In this document: positions 20,343 to 30,555 of the stretch, piece after piece | Position numbering within the stretch: position 1 is the first letter of the stretch | Layout of the letters: each line of letters begins with the position of its first letter | Assembly (NCBI RefSeq): GCF_018446385.1 | Contig: NC_055987.1 | Span: 5,727,705-5,791,704 of the forward strand | Reading direction: 5' to 3' | Source: Zingiber officinale | Taxonomy: Eukaryota; Streptophyta; Magnoliopsida; Zingiberales; Zingiberaceae | DNA length: 64,000 bases | Made by a program: the position numbers and the translations under genes | Notes under the pieces: model-generated | What the model saw: only the letters and a program-made list of their open reading frames with translations | Database searches by the model: none | What the model was told of the DNA's origin: nothing

Positions 20343-21770
20343 AGCTCGCTAAAATCACGGAATAGATAGTTCACCTTCCGAGAATATTTCTCACAACACC
20401 TGGAAAGAGATGACCGGACAGGTGAAGTGCAATTGGAACTTTGGGGGAGAGAATATAATCACTTTCAAATTTGGATTCTTCTCATCATCCTCTTCTTTTA
20501 CGATGTCTTCGTCAAATTGGTCATCATCTATTTCATCATCATCACCAACTATTTTAATTTTGTCGTTCACATCTTTCTTATAAAAAAAAATTTCATCCAC
20601 CTATCAAATCAATTAAAGAATTCTTCGGTCCGCAACATACCAAAAAATTTGGAAAGTTCAACTGGAAACCTGAGATTTGAGTACAATTCATTTCGATCGC
20701 TATTCTCGCGATTGTAATAGGGTTATGTAAAAGTGAAATCTGACTTAAAATAAGGGAACTTGCGATATTTACGATTTTGAGCCGTTAGACTTGGGATAAC
20801 TTTGCAACTTGTCAATGTAGATTTCATGTATCTCGTCTTGGGTGTTATAATCACGGTATGAGACTTCCTTAGATGAAACCTGTCTATCACGATCATCACC
20901 ATGATGATCATCCATGAGATCTGGAGCTCTTAAAGTAACTGACACTTGACGGGATAGTAATTATCCTGCTAGCTATATTGATTCCGTCGATTCGACTACG
21001 AACGTCGTAAACAATCTTTTAAAACTTGTTAATTCAGAAAAATACTAGCAAATAGGGGAAATAAACTAGCAAAAAATATTATTAATCCATTTTTTTCTAA
21101 TATCAACTAATAAGTCATATAGACCTAAAATTTTAAATTGTAAATACCCTAAATATCAAAAAAAAAAAAAAACGATTAAAACTAATAATTTATCAAAAAT
21201 AATAAAAAAACAATCTAACGAATCTAAGATCACTTCTCTTACCTGACTTCATTAACAAGTGTAGCGCCAAAAATCTTGCTGAGCAGCATGAAAACTAACT
21301 GTGTTCTTAGTGTTTGATTGAACGTAGCAACAACCATCAATAGTTCTCAGAACACTGAGAAGCCAACAGGACTGATGAAGAAGAAACTACTGATGCATTG
21401 AACAGCCTAATTACTAAAATAATTACCTGCTCTGTTCCAATTATATTACTGCCATGGTCATTCTGCATTTGTGCTCCTCTCCATGATTGATTAAATAGAG
21501 CTACTCTAGCGGACCCATTGCCTACCAATATGTTGCGATCCTCTCGATTATTGATTAAATTGAGCTAACAATGTGGACTTTTTCTAATTTTTAACTCACA
21601 AGATTGACAGGCATGCACAACTGCAATTGTTTGGACATGATGATTGCTGTGGCAACTCTGTCGTCTGCTCCCCCCAATCGATCATCTGATAGCACACCAC
21701 CCAATGCGTCCTGCACCATGTCACAGCATCAAGGAGGGAGCTGCGAATTCTTGCCACGCCGTATAATTCT
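20343..21770. other. Intergenic, no gene recognised
   Basis: It includes a minus-strand acidic stretch (20391-20600, rich in D and E) of unknown origin and an AT-rich repeat (21070-21230). The last 500 bp should hold the upstream region of the CCT gene. I see no TIRs that would frame the gene fragments to the left. Confidence 0.4.
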
Positions 21771-21781
21771 ACTGCCTAACT

Positions 21782-21790
21782 CTATATAGC
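21782..21790 (+). promoter_or_regulatory. TATA box of CCT gene
   Basis: CTATATAGC lies about 110 bp before the ATG at 21899. A pyrimidine-rich leader follows, as expected for a plant 5' UTR. Confidence 0.55.
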
Positions 21791-21898
21791 GAGCAATTTC
21801 CTCGAACCTTTGTTTGTTCTCCTTTTCTTCCTCGTGATCTTCCACAAGGAAAGAGCCCTTTTTGTTCAGAGAACTGGAATATAAATCAACAGGGAGAG

Positions 21899-23224
21899 AT
21901 GTACGCTGAGGCGGGTCTTCAGTTTCCAGCATTCTCGCTGTGCTTCTTCCTTCAAGAAGTAGCGGGCGGCGGCTTCCTAAATTTTCATGTCAGCATCGAT
22001 GATAAATGCTTCTGTCAGCATCGCTGATCATAATTCTTCTGCTGACATCTTTGTTTTTGTTGTTGTAGGGGATTACGGCACAGACTCCTATAGTAACAGA
22101 GTATGATATGGGAGGAGCAGGTGACCTTTTCAAAGCTCCAGAGGCCATCCTAGAAGATCCAGCGCTTGAGCTTCATATAGCAGTTGCCATGTCCATCATA
22201 TCCACCGAAGGCGATGCCATCACAGAACCTATAAAGGTTGTCGATATCGAATCAATCCACAATGATCCCCTCAATAGTGTCATCTACGAGAACGATCTGC
22301 TGGAGGAATCAGAGATAGAGGATTCAATCACAGAACTCTTAGGGGCAAAGATTCCTGCACTACAAATTGATGAAGTTAAGCCTTTCGAAAGACTTAGCTC
22401 CGCAGAAGGATCGATGCAGAAAAGTATCAGTTCAGCGTCTCTGAATTCAGTGGAGTTATTTCCCGGCAGTACCATGAGACCTGACCAACTCCTTGATCTT
22501 CAAGGGTTGAATCTTGCAGCTGCATATAGCTTGAGGCGAGCATACAGTGAGGGAGACATTCAGGTTCAAATAAATTGCACAAAGTTTATAGTTTCCCTCT
22601 TGTTTAATTCCTTCTTTTTGTTTCTGAAACTCGTACAAGCCTGGACATGCACATCGTTCCTTTCAGTCCTGTAATTTCATAAGCTCCGAACCAAACGGGC
22701 ACTTAGTACCAAATTATTCATGATCAAAGAGCACAAGCAAGATAGATGGCTTTCCCGAGCTATGAAAAGCTGATCTTTTTAGATGCTTTTGATATTCCCA
22801 AAGATCATTTATTTTGAGGTTTCATGGCAGCAGCGTCTTGGTGACAAAAGCACAAGCACCGGAAATACAGTCGCAGTGTGTTCTTCCTTTGAGCGGCTCC
22901 TAACCATTAGAGATCTTAAGACCGAGCAACGACAGCAAAAACTTTCCAGGTATCGGGAGAAGAAGTGTAAGAGAAACTTCGGCAGGAAAATCAAGGTACG
23001 CACTAGTTAGTTTGGAATTCCTTCTCATAACTTTTTAGGATGAATTAATTAATCCTTGAAGCAGCAAGCGACCAGAAGTTGAAGGAACTGATAATAGATG
23101 GTTGGATGTCGTGCAGTATGTTTGCAGGAAGGCTCTCGCAGACAGTCAGCCAAGAGTTCGAGGAAGGTTCGCAAAAACTGAAGAGACTGAAACCAACAAG
23201 TGTAGAACTTACTGTTTTAACTAG
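21899..23224 (+). CDS. CCT-motif nuclear protein
   Basis: A predicted transcription regulator with a C-terminal CCT domain (shared by CONSTANS, TOC1 and the ASML2/CIA2-like group), which binds NF-Y partners or DNA in the nucleus. Four exons: 21899-21988, 22069-22563, 22831-22995 and 23117-23224. All introns are GT-AG and in phase 0, giving 285 residues. The start M-Y-A-E-x-G-L-x-F-P and the motif T-E-Y-D-x-G-G-x-G-D-L-F-K-A-P-E are typical of a plant CCT family without B-boxes. CCT spans about residues 228-271 (Q-K-L-S-R-Y-R-E-K-K, N-F-G-R-K-I-K, R-K-A-L-A-D-S-Q-P-R-V-R-G-R-F-A-K) and is complete. An alternative reading starts at the ATG at 22108 without exon 1. A broken partial copy lies at 38646-39408. 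Confidence 0.87.
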
Positions 23225-23690
23225 GAAGTTAATGAATCTGTAGATGATCAGTTAATGTAAAGTGGTTTGCATAAAGAGGTACTATAAATAATATTTTCCA
23301 AGGGCTTGATGAGTTAATCATTAGTACAGCCCTTGAAAGTTTTTGTATTTCAATTCAGTTTCAACGAAATTGATAGGCCGTCCCATTTCCGTGCTCGATT
23401 CGCGTACTCAATTGAGTGTGTGAGACGTCTTAAAGTGACTTGGGTGTCTGAAAATGCGAGTCAATCGGGGATCGAATACTGCACGGAAAATCGGACAACG
23501 TATCTTATCTTTGGTTTCTATATTTTAAATTTTAAATATTTTTATTATTTTGTTTTATATTTGACGCATCAGTTTTTCATTTAAAATAATCTAAAATTTT
23601 CAAGTGGCTGGACATTAAAGTTCAGTTTTAAACTACAACTAAGGATAATTATGATATTTTTATTTAATTATAACAAATATTTATGTAAAA
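23225..23690. other. 3' flanks between convergent CCT and TIP genes
   Basis: Holds the 3' UTR of the CCT gene and, on the other strand, that of the aquaporin. Positions 23225-23625 are duplicated at 38999-39408. No other gene is seen. Confidence 0.7.
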
Positions 23691-24630
23691 TTATGAAAAG
23701 GCTTCTTCGCGATCGACGGGGAGGAGGAAGGCGCCGTCATCGGAACTCCGCGTAACGTAGAGGCGGTCGTACACGAAGCCTGCGAGCGCGCTTCCGACGA
23801 GCGGCCCGGCCCAATAAATCCAATGATCGGTCCAATCCCATCTCGCCAGCGCTGGCCCGAAGGACCTGGCCGGATTCATGGAGGCGCCGGAGAAGAAGCC
23901 ACCGGCCAAGGTGTTCGCCCCCACAATGAGGCCGACGAGCAGAGGCGCGACGCTGGAGACCACCCCTTTCTTCGGCTCCACCACGACGGCGTAGATCGTG
24001 AAGACCATGGAGAAGGTGAGCAGCAACTCCATGACCAGGCCCTGGAGCGGACGCATCCCTGATCCCAGAGCATGCACCGGCAGATCCTGCAATTTTTTTC
24101 TGATCACGTTAAAAATCTGATTTTTTTTTTTTTTTTAAAAAGAAACGGATTGCAATCAAATCGATTTTATTATGCACCTGTCCTCCGCTAATGTACATGA
24201 GGAGGAAGCAGGCGGCGGCGGAGCCGAGCAGTTGGGCCACAATGTAGAGCGCGCACCGGATGACCGTGACGTACCCGCCAGCCGCCAACCCGATCGTGAC
24301 GGCCGGGTTCAGGTGACCAGCGGAGGCGTCCATGCCCACCGCGACTATCACCGCCACCAGCATCGCGTTGGTCGCGGCCGCCGCCGTCAGCCCCGTGATG
24401 GTGCCCTGCCCTCCGCCCATCTCCTCTGCACATCATTCGCGCAAAATTAATTAATCATCACCAAGTAAATCCTCAGACTCGACGACTAGAAAGATGTGAT
24501 TACCGGCGGACACGGCGGCGGAGACGCCGGTGAAGACGAAGACGAAGGTGAGGAGGAGCTCTGTGAAGACGGAGCGGGGGAACTCCGGTTCGGCCGCTTC
24601 CTTCCAGCTTCCCAGCGCGATCTTGGCCAT
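23691..24630 (-). CDS. TIP4: Tonoplast intrinsic protein (aquaporin), TIP4-like
   Basis: A channel for water and small solutes, expected in the vacuolar membrane. Three exons: 24630-24504, 24425-24178 and 24086-23691. Introns are GT-AG and the product is 256 residues, the usual TIP length. The start M-A-K-I-A-L-G-S and the pattern G-L-I-V-G-A-N-T-L-A-G-G-x-F-S-G-A-S-M fit TIP4 best. Both NPA boxes are present (residues 82-84 and 196-198), within six hydrophobic segments. Aligned to other TIPs, the ar/R filter reads Asn62 (H2), Thr184 (H5), Ala193 (LE1), Arg199 (LE2). The H2 position is normally His in TIPs, so Asn is unusual. The coding exons are clearly GC-rich, unlike the flanks. The subgroup call is by motif memory, not a tree. 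Confidence 0.9.
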
Positions 24631-24691
24631 CGATTAACTAACTAACAAGTGAGATCTTTAAGGATAAAATTATTGGTTCATATTGGTGCAT

Positions 24692-24702
24692 TCTTATAGA
24701 GC
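24692..24702 (-). promoter_or_regulatory. TATA box of TIP gene
   Basis: CTATAAGAA on the minus strand, about 65 bp upstream of the ATG at 24630. Spacing is plausible for a plant core promoter. Confidence 0.5.
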
Positions 24703-25390
24703 TTTCTGCTCGACCACTAGCTTGCTTCTCTGTGCATGTCAGTTCTCTACATGAACGCAGAGCAACCCACGTGGCGGACCTTCTCTTGTTCTTCATCATG
24801 TTGAAACACTTGTTTAGTAACTGAAGGTTTCATCTGTCACTTCAACTTGAACACTTGTCATCTAGCAAAATCTTAATGTGCAAGACAGGTGGAAGCGTCC
24901 ACTGCCAAGAATGGAACAGCAGCGACTGTGCTCGAGCTCGGCACAGCTCTGTTCTTTCTCCAAGTGTTCTTTGGTGCTTGGTCGCGTCCTGCCTGCGTTA
25001 TCAAGGAACGAGATACGTGTAGAAGAAGTAGCCAATCATTTTCATCTGATTTCAGTTTTAGCCTTATCATGGATCACTACAACAAACCCCATTTGCAATG
25101 AAATTTATGTGTACTTTTGAACTACTATAATCAAATTCCTCATTACGGTTTTCTTTAAAGTTTTTAGTTACACATATTATCTATAATTAAGTTTCTATTT
25201 TAAATACAAACTTGACTCCTATTTATTATAATATATTTTTTTTGATTACAATAATTTACATTATAGTTATCGTTATTTGTATATATCAATAGGATAAATT
25301 TATATTTCATGATATATTACTTTTGATAAGTCTTTATTCCCTTTTTCAATAATTTATTCGATCTCCTCTCTAAATACAGGTGATATCTTT
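24703..25390. other. Intergenic, TIP upstream region
   Basis: The first few hundred bases should contain aquaporin regulatory sequence. From about 25100 it becomes AT-rich with no coding signal. No repeat was recognised. Confidence 0.5.
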
Positions 25391-26128
25391 TTGATACCAC
25401 CTAATATTGTCGAAAGTGATGACATCATAAGTCCTGCTATAGAACTCTTTGATAACTTCCCTATACTATCAGAATCGCCTCAAGTTGCTGCTTCAATCTC
25501 GGAAACCTTACTAGTTGAAGATAATATACTCTCTAGTTCTAGATCCTTAGATAACACAAATTCATCACCTTTAGTCTACTTCCTCATCGACAACAACAAG
25601 TGGTTCAGATGATAATGCTCCTCGTCACATGTTTCCATTAAGTGACATCTATGCACGTTGTCCACCAATAACAACTCGACATCTCCTTCCACTAGCTTTA
25701 GTGGTTTCTTCAAAATCTATTGAACCAACTTATTTTACACAAGCTAAGCAAATAAGGATCCAAATTGACATAGTGCAATGACTATAGAATTTGATGCTTC
25801 TTTGTACTGGAACATGGAGTCTAGTTCCCCACACTCCCTTCATGAATGTTGTGTGTTCTAAATGGGTATTTCATCTTAAGCATCGAGTTGATGGTTCTCT
25901 TGAACGACACAAAGCTCGACTTGTAGCTAAAGGATTTAGTCAACAATCAAATATTGACTTTAATGGCACTTTTAGCCCTATCATCAAAACTACATATGTC
26001 AGACTTTTATTATTGGTAGCTGTTAGTTCTAATTGGTATGTATGACAATTAGACATTTCAAATGCATTTCTTCATAGTCATCTTGAGGAAACTATATTTA
26101 TAGAACAACCACTTGGGTTCATTTTATT
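25391..26128 (+). pseudogene. Ty1/copia RT N-terminal fragment
   Basis: Copia pol remnant: a linker, then [36 protein letters not shown] and I-E-Q-P-L-G-F. It breaks before the Y-V-D-D. Stops lie at about 25610, 25779 and 26043. The homology ends where the LTR-like sequence at 26124 begins, suggesting a later insertion cut it. Confidence 0.85.
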
Positions 26129-26330
26129 AGGAAATAATTATTATAAGTAAATAGTTATTTGTTTCCTAATTATTAGGGAATAATTATTATTAGAAAATAG
26201 TTATTTATTTCCTAGTTATTAGAGAATAATTATTATTAGGAAACACTTATTGTTTTCCTATTTTCACTTGTAATGATATTTATATATATCATATGCTATC
26301 ATTAATAATATGTGTGAATTCTATCGTCAA
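26124..26330 (+). repeat. Short copia-type LTR
   Basis: AT-rich, with internal copies of AGGGAATAATTATTATTAG-like units and a TATA-like TTTATATATATC near 26277. It ends just before a tRNA-Met type PBS (TGGTATCAGA, 26333-26342). The TG start is not visible, so the left edge is approximate. Its interior is cut off at about 26485 by a Sirevirus LTR fragment. Confidence 0.6.
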
Positions 26331-26332
26331 TA

Positions 26333-26342
26333 TGGTATCAGA
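26333..26342 (+). other. Primer-binding site (tRNA-Met type)
   Basis: TGGTATCAGA three bases after the short LTR. The C-rich leader that follows (26350-26480) is typical of retrotransposon 5' untranslated regions. Confidence 0.65.
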
Positions 26343-26484
26343 ACTCTAAGCTTAACAACAACCCTTTTTGTTTCTTCTCTTTCTTTCTTTATTTTCTCCA
26401 CAATACCTACCAGCCGCCTTCTACAACGGCTGTTGCCGACGACATCAACCGTTGACTCCAGTCGCCTACTGTTACAGTAACGCT

Positions 26485-26926
26485 ACAGTAAAATTCTAAT
26501 TCTAGGATTTAACCCCCGAGTACATTCACTCAGTACTCATCCTTGCCCGACCAACCTAGACCTAGCCTTCTAGACTCCTCCATCAGTCTTGCGTCCCTCG
26601 GATGCCTCCCCATCCTTCACGTCTTGCCTTCTGGAGCTTCCATCGGCCTTGTCATTATTGTCGGGTCTTTCTTTGCCAAGAGGTTGCACCTCCGGGACTT
26701 CATCCATTGCCAAGTCACATTTGGACTTACGTTGCCAAGACTACATGCTTGAACTTACACCGCTAAGACTCATACTTGGGCTTTCCTCCTTTGCCAATAT
26801 CACACTTGGACTTTCCTTGTTGTACATGTATCCTGCACACTCATAATGCATATCAAATACAATAATAAACCTAACTTAAATCTTTCCCTAAACATCAAAA
26901 TCTAGAGTACCCAGATTGCTTCAACA
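26485..26926 (-). repeat. Partial Sirevirus LTR, truncated
   Basis: Ends GCTTCAACA at 26926 and carries the CAAACT-TAAAT...AACATCAAAA arrangement seen near the same edge of the 731-2551 LTR. It is C/T-rich upstream (CTTGCCCGACCAACCTAGACC region). The other end is missing. It is not the partner of the 30556-31887 LTR. Confidence 0.6.
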
Positions 26927-27300
26927 ATCTATTTTTCCTAAGTTATTATAAAATTGAGCACACAAATCATGATTTACTGCATGACTATAGTAAACCAGCC
27001 TGTCTAACTGGTAATGCTCAATTACTTGTGTAATGGGGGTACAGTACTGAGTCAAGAAAGGTCTACTCAAATATCTACATTTTAATGAAACATAGGAATG
27101 CCTAGTAAAATCTATCCTATGTCGTTCAGTAGAAAATTTAGCGTCAGTAGATGGGGCATTACTAGGAGTAGGGGCAACATGTCTTCGTTTCCTAATAATA
27201 ATTTTTTTTTTACATGCAGATAAGTACAAAAATGTAAGAAGAATGCATACAATCTAGACATTGAAGCAATATACTAAGTTAAAGTATACCTAGGAGGCAT
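26921..27300 (-). pseudogene. Sirevirus 3' accessory ORF, truncated, same splice layout
   Basis: Homologue of the ORF at 3220-4504. Proposed exon 1 is 27300-27290 (11 nt, ATG-Pro-Pro and AG), the intron is 27289-27192 (98 nt, GTATAC...TTAG), and exon 2 runs from 27191. The spliced start again reads M-x-P-R-K. Shared blocks are R-P-F-L/F-x-x-Y/F-C-P/T, Y-x-L-D-R/S-L-V-Y and Q/E-F-Y-N-N-L. The frame ends where LTR sequence begins (stop at 26921), so about 250 residues are missing. The leader just before the ATG is similar to the one at 4505-4540. Confidence 0.75.
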
Positions 27301-27409
27301 CTTGGGGTTTTGAGAAGGATGAAGACGAGAAACCCGAGCTGGAAGGCACCTTGGTGTAGTGTTTTTCGTGGAAAACGATGAACAGAGAAGCCTCTGTTTG
27401 CTGGAAAAA

Positions 27410-27565
27410 ACTAGCCTGAGGGCGCCTTCCATCAACATGGAGGGCGCCCTCTATGGGTTATGGAAGACGCCTTCTATTGGTGGAAGGCGCCTTCCACTAC
27501 TTTGGCAGGATTTTTCCCGCTGCTCCCGAGGACACCTTCTTTCTATGCTGGAGGCACCCTCTTAG
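27410..27565. repeat. Palindromic GGCGCC-TTCCA repeats upstream of accessory ORF
   Basis: Several copies of GGCGCCTTCCA and its complement TGGAAGGCGCC-like half-sites, just before the accessory ORF leader. The same kind of half-sites recurs in this element's LTR at about 31085-31280. Confidence 0.75.
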
Positions 27566-28100
27566 GGCGCCTTCATTTTTTTTATTTTGAATTTGGTTTA
27601 AGTTAATTAATTTTGAATTTAGTTTAAGTTAATTTAAAGTTAAATTAGTTTTTTTAAAAATATTTTTTTTAAATTTTTTTTAAGTTAAAATGATTTTTAA
27701 AATAGCTTTTAAGTTAAAATGATTTTTAAAATAACTTTTAAGTTAAAATGAATTTTTTAAAAATAATTTTATTTTAAAATAAATTTTTAAAATAACTTTT
27801 AAGTTAAATAATTTTTAAGTTAAAATAATTTTAAAAATAATTTTTAGAATAATTTTAAAGTTAAAATAATTTTTAAGATAATTTTAAAGTTAAAATAATT
27901 TTTAAGTTAGAATAAATTTTAAGATAATTTTTAAGTTAAAATAATTTTTAAGTCAAAAAAATTTTTAAGATAATTTTTAAGTTAAAATAATTTTTAAAAT
28001 AAATTGAAATTGAATTTCCAATTTTAGATTTAATTTGATTTGATTTAATTTAATTTTAATTTAATTTAATTTAATTTTAATTTTAAATTAAAGTCCTTAG
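27566..28100. repeat. AT-rich low-complexity tract
   Basis: Made of degenerate repeats of TTTTTAAGTTAAAATAA. It has no coding content. It lies in the spacer of the second Sirevirus. Confidence 0.85.
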
Positions 28101-28730
28101 TCATCTCACTCGATCTATGTTTTCAATCAGAGAATCCTATAATTTTTGTGAGATGAGTTAAGTTCAATTTTAGGGTATAGTTTAACTTTGTGTTAGATTC
28201 AGGTTTAGCTTTGGGCTCAACAAACATGCATTCTTTAGATAAACTTCTGGGCTATGGTGAGTCACCTGGACATCATTAGAGTAACCATAGTTTTGAGATT
28301 TTTCAAATAGTCCTATCCACTGAACTTAGTGTAAAACCTTAGTCTAACTAGTTAGGATCCGTAAGGGGTAGCTTCAGTTAGTTCCACTTAGCCAAATGCA
28401 CCAGGTTGAAGTCATATCTTACTAGACATGCATAAACAGAGCTTCCCTAACCTACTATCATCCAAAACTTTACCAGTACCGTGGGTCAAGTTAAACTTTG
28501 TCCCTTTTTAAGCTAATCCTAATTACCCTGCCGGGTAGGTTAGTTTTGAGATGCCAACTAGTTTGGAGACTCCCTTGAATTATTGATTTGGATTAAATTT
28601 TAGTTCTAGATTTATGTCGATTACTTTTATAATTGTAATGAACTTGATGATAGTTTGAGTTTGATTTGGTTCTGTAGTTGTTTCTATTATTTGATTTTGG
28701 TTTAGTTAGTTTAATTTTATAGTTAGGATT
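28101..28730 (-). other. Spacer of second Sirevirus where pol would be expected
   Basis: About 630 bp without copia pol motifs on either strand. Lies directly downstream of the gag tail. Confidence 0.6.
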
Positions 28731-30290
28731 CTAAATTGGATTATTTGTTTTTACATAATATACTTTATTTTTAGGTATATAGTATTGATTAATTCCTACT
28801 TGCGTGGTTAGACACGCTTTCGGAACCCAAGCTTTAGCTTGTGTTTTATGTTGAGTTATTAGTGATATAAATGATTTATTTGTTGAATTTGGCTTGTAAC
28901 CAAGCCCGGATTTGTTGTATACTATTTTTTGATTATTTAATATTAGGTCCAAATTTTTAGATCTAGTTGTGAAATTTTCTAACAAATCTTCAAGTTTGTT
29001 AATTTCAATTTTTAGTGTTAAATTTTCCTCCTCAAGTTTTAAGACTTGATTTGGATTTGTTTTTTCAATTTGTTCCTTGAGTTGTTGGTTTTCCTCAAGG
29101 AGCATTTTATTTTGATTTTCTTGTTTAGTTAATTTTCTATTTAAACAAGAAATGACTTTAAAAAACTTTTTTGCTTAAATTAAAGTTTACCTCATCGGAA
29201 CCTTCAGAAACAAGTACGAACTCGTGGCTTGATTCAAGTTCGGACTCATCTTCCGATTCGTTCACCAATTCTGATTCGCCGGCCATCAGCGCGAGGTAGC
29301 TTCGGTGCTTCTGCTCTTCAGCTTACAATTCCTCGGAAGATGATCCGTCCCACGTTGCTTTGAGTACCTTCTTTTTAGTTGTCTTGGTTTTGTCATTCTT
29401 TATCTTTCGACATCGTTCTTGTTGTGACCCTTCTTGTTGCATCCGAAGCAGGTCACATTTTTTGATTTGGTAGTGGAGTTGATCTTTTGTAGGTCTTTTC
29501 TGCTAAAGTTCTTCTTTCTCCTAGTGAACATTTTTCTTACCAAGTTCACCAAGTGTTCTTTGTCTTCTAAGTCTTGGTCAGACTCACTTTCAGATTCAGG
29601 GTTGGTTCTTGACTTTTCCTTGGAGGAACCTGCAAAAAAGGCAACACCTTTCTCTGTTCTGGTGTTAGTTTGCTCGTGTAGCTCAAGTTCACAAAAAAAT
29701 TCGTCCAACTTTAACTTTGAAAGATTCTTCAAAATTTTGTAGGCATCCACGATGGATGTCCATAGTGCATTTCGAGGAAATATGTTTAGTGCGTAACTTA
29801 TTAAGTCGCGGTTCTCCATTTGGTGGCCGATGGTGTGAAGCCTGTTGAAGATATCCTTTATTCTTGCGTGGAGTTGACTTGCCAATTCTCCTTCCTGTAT
29901 TTTTATATTAAATAATTTGTTTAAATAAAGATCTCATTTAGTTACCTTAGCATCGTTGGCTCCTTTGTACAGTTCGAGGAGCTTGTCCTACAGTTCCTTC
30001 ACATTTTTGTGTGGGCCTACTCGATTCAGCTTTTCCTTCGTTAGCTCGCATTGTAGTGTGTTGAGGGCTTTGAAATCTGTCTAGGCTTTCTTCTTCATCT
30101 CTAGGTTCCAATGTTTTGGGTCCATTGGATTTCCAGAGTTGTCGACTGGAGCCTTATAGCCTCTGGTAACGCTGAACCACTGATCGAAGTCTGTCTTCAG
30201 GTAGACTTCCATTCGCTTCTTCGAATATGGGAAGTCATCGCCATTGAATAGGGGAGGTCGAACAGTGCTGTAACCCTCAGTCTGGGCCAT
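28731..30290 (-). pseudogene. Sirevirus gag, broken
   Basis: Starts at the ATG at 30290 (M-A-Q-T-E-G-Y-S, then P-P-L-F-N-G-D-D-F). It continues through frameshifts with L-D-E-F-F-C-E-L-E-L-H-E (29700-29660) and a zinc knuckle C-F-G-C-N-K-K-G-H whose fourth ligand is lost to a frame change near 29405. The coiled-coil tail with Y-N-K-S-G-L-G-Y-K-P is at 28731-29105. Stops are present near 30081, 29930 and 29400. Closely parallels the gag at 9185-10446. Confidence 0.85.
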
Positions 30291-30540
30291 GAATTCTGCA
30301 CATAAAGAGAGAAAAGAGAGAGGGTCCCAAGACTTGGTCTTGGATTAGAAGTGTGGGAGAAAGAAAAAAATATATTACGATTGAATTGGTGTTGCACCAA
30401 TTCAGATTAATTTGCTACGAAAAAAAACTTTCCAAAGAGGTAATTATACCAATTTGGATTATGTCGAAAAACTAAAAAATATGAAAAGAAAAATTACCCC
30501 CTTTGTCTCACTAGTGGTTGCACCAAATCAGAGCGGTACT

Positions 30541-30553
30541 TGCTCTGATAGCA
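30541..30553 (-). other. Primer-binding site of second Sirevirus
   Basis: Minus strand TGCTATCAGAGCA, two bases inside the LTR. It differs by one base from the tRNA-Met type TGGTATCAGAGCA. Confidence 0.8.
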
Positions 30554-30555
30554 CT

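Noticed and set aside
23823-24062. Plus-strand and second minus-strand ORFs over the aquaporin
   Set aside because: Shadows of GC-rich TIP exons; only the frame with both NPA boxes is real.
27566-28100. AT-rich repeat tract as a possible matrix-attachment site or origin
   Set aside because: No support beyond base composition; it sits in a retrotransposon spacer.
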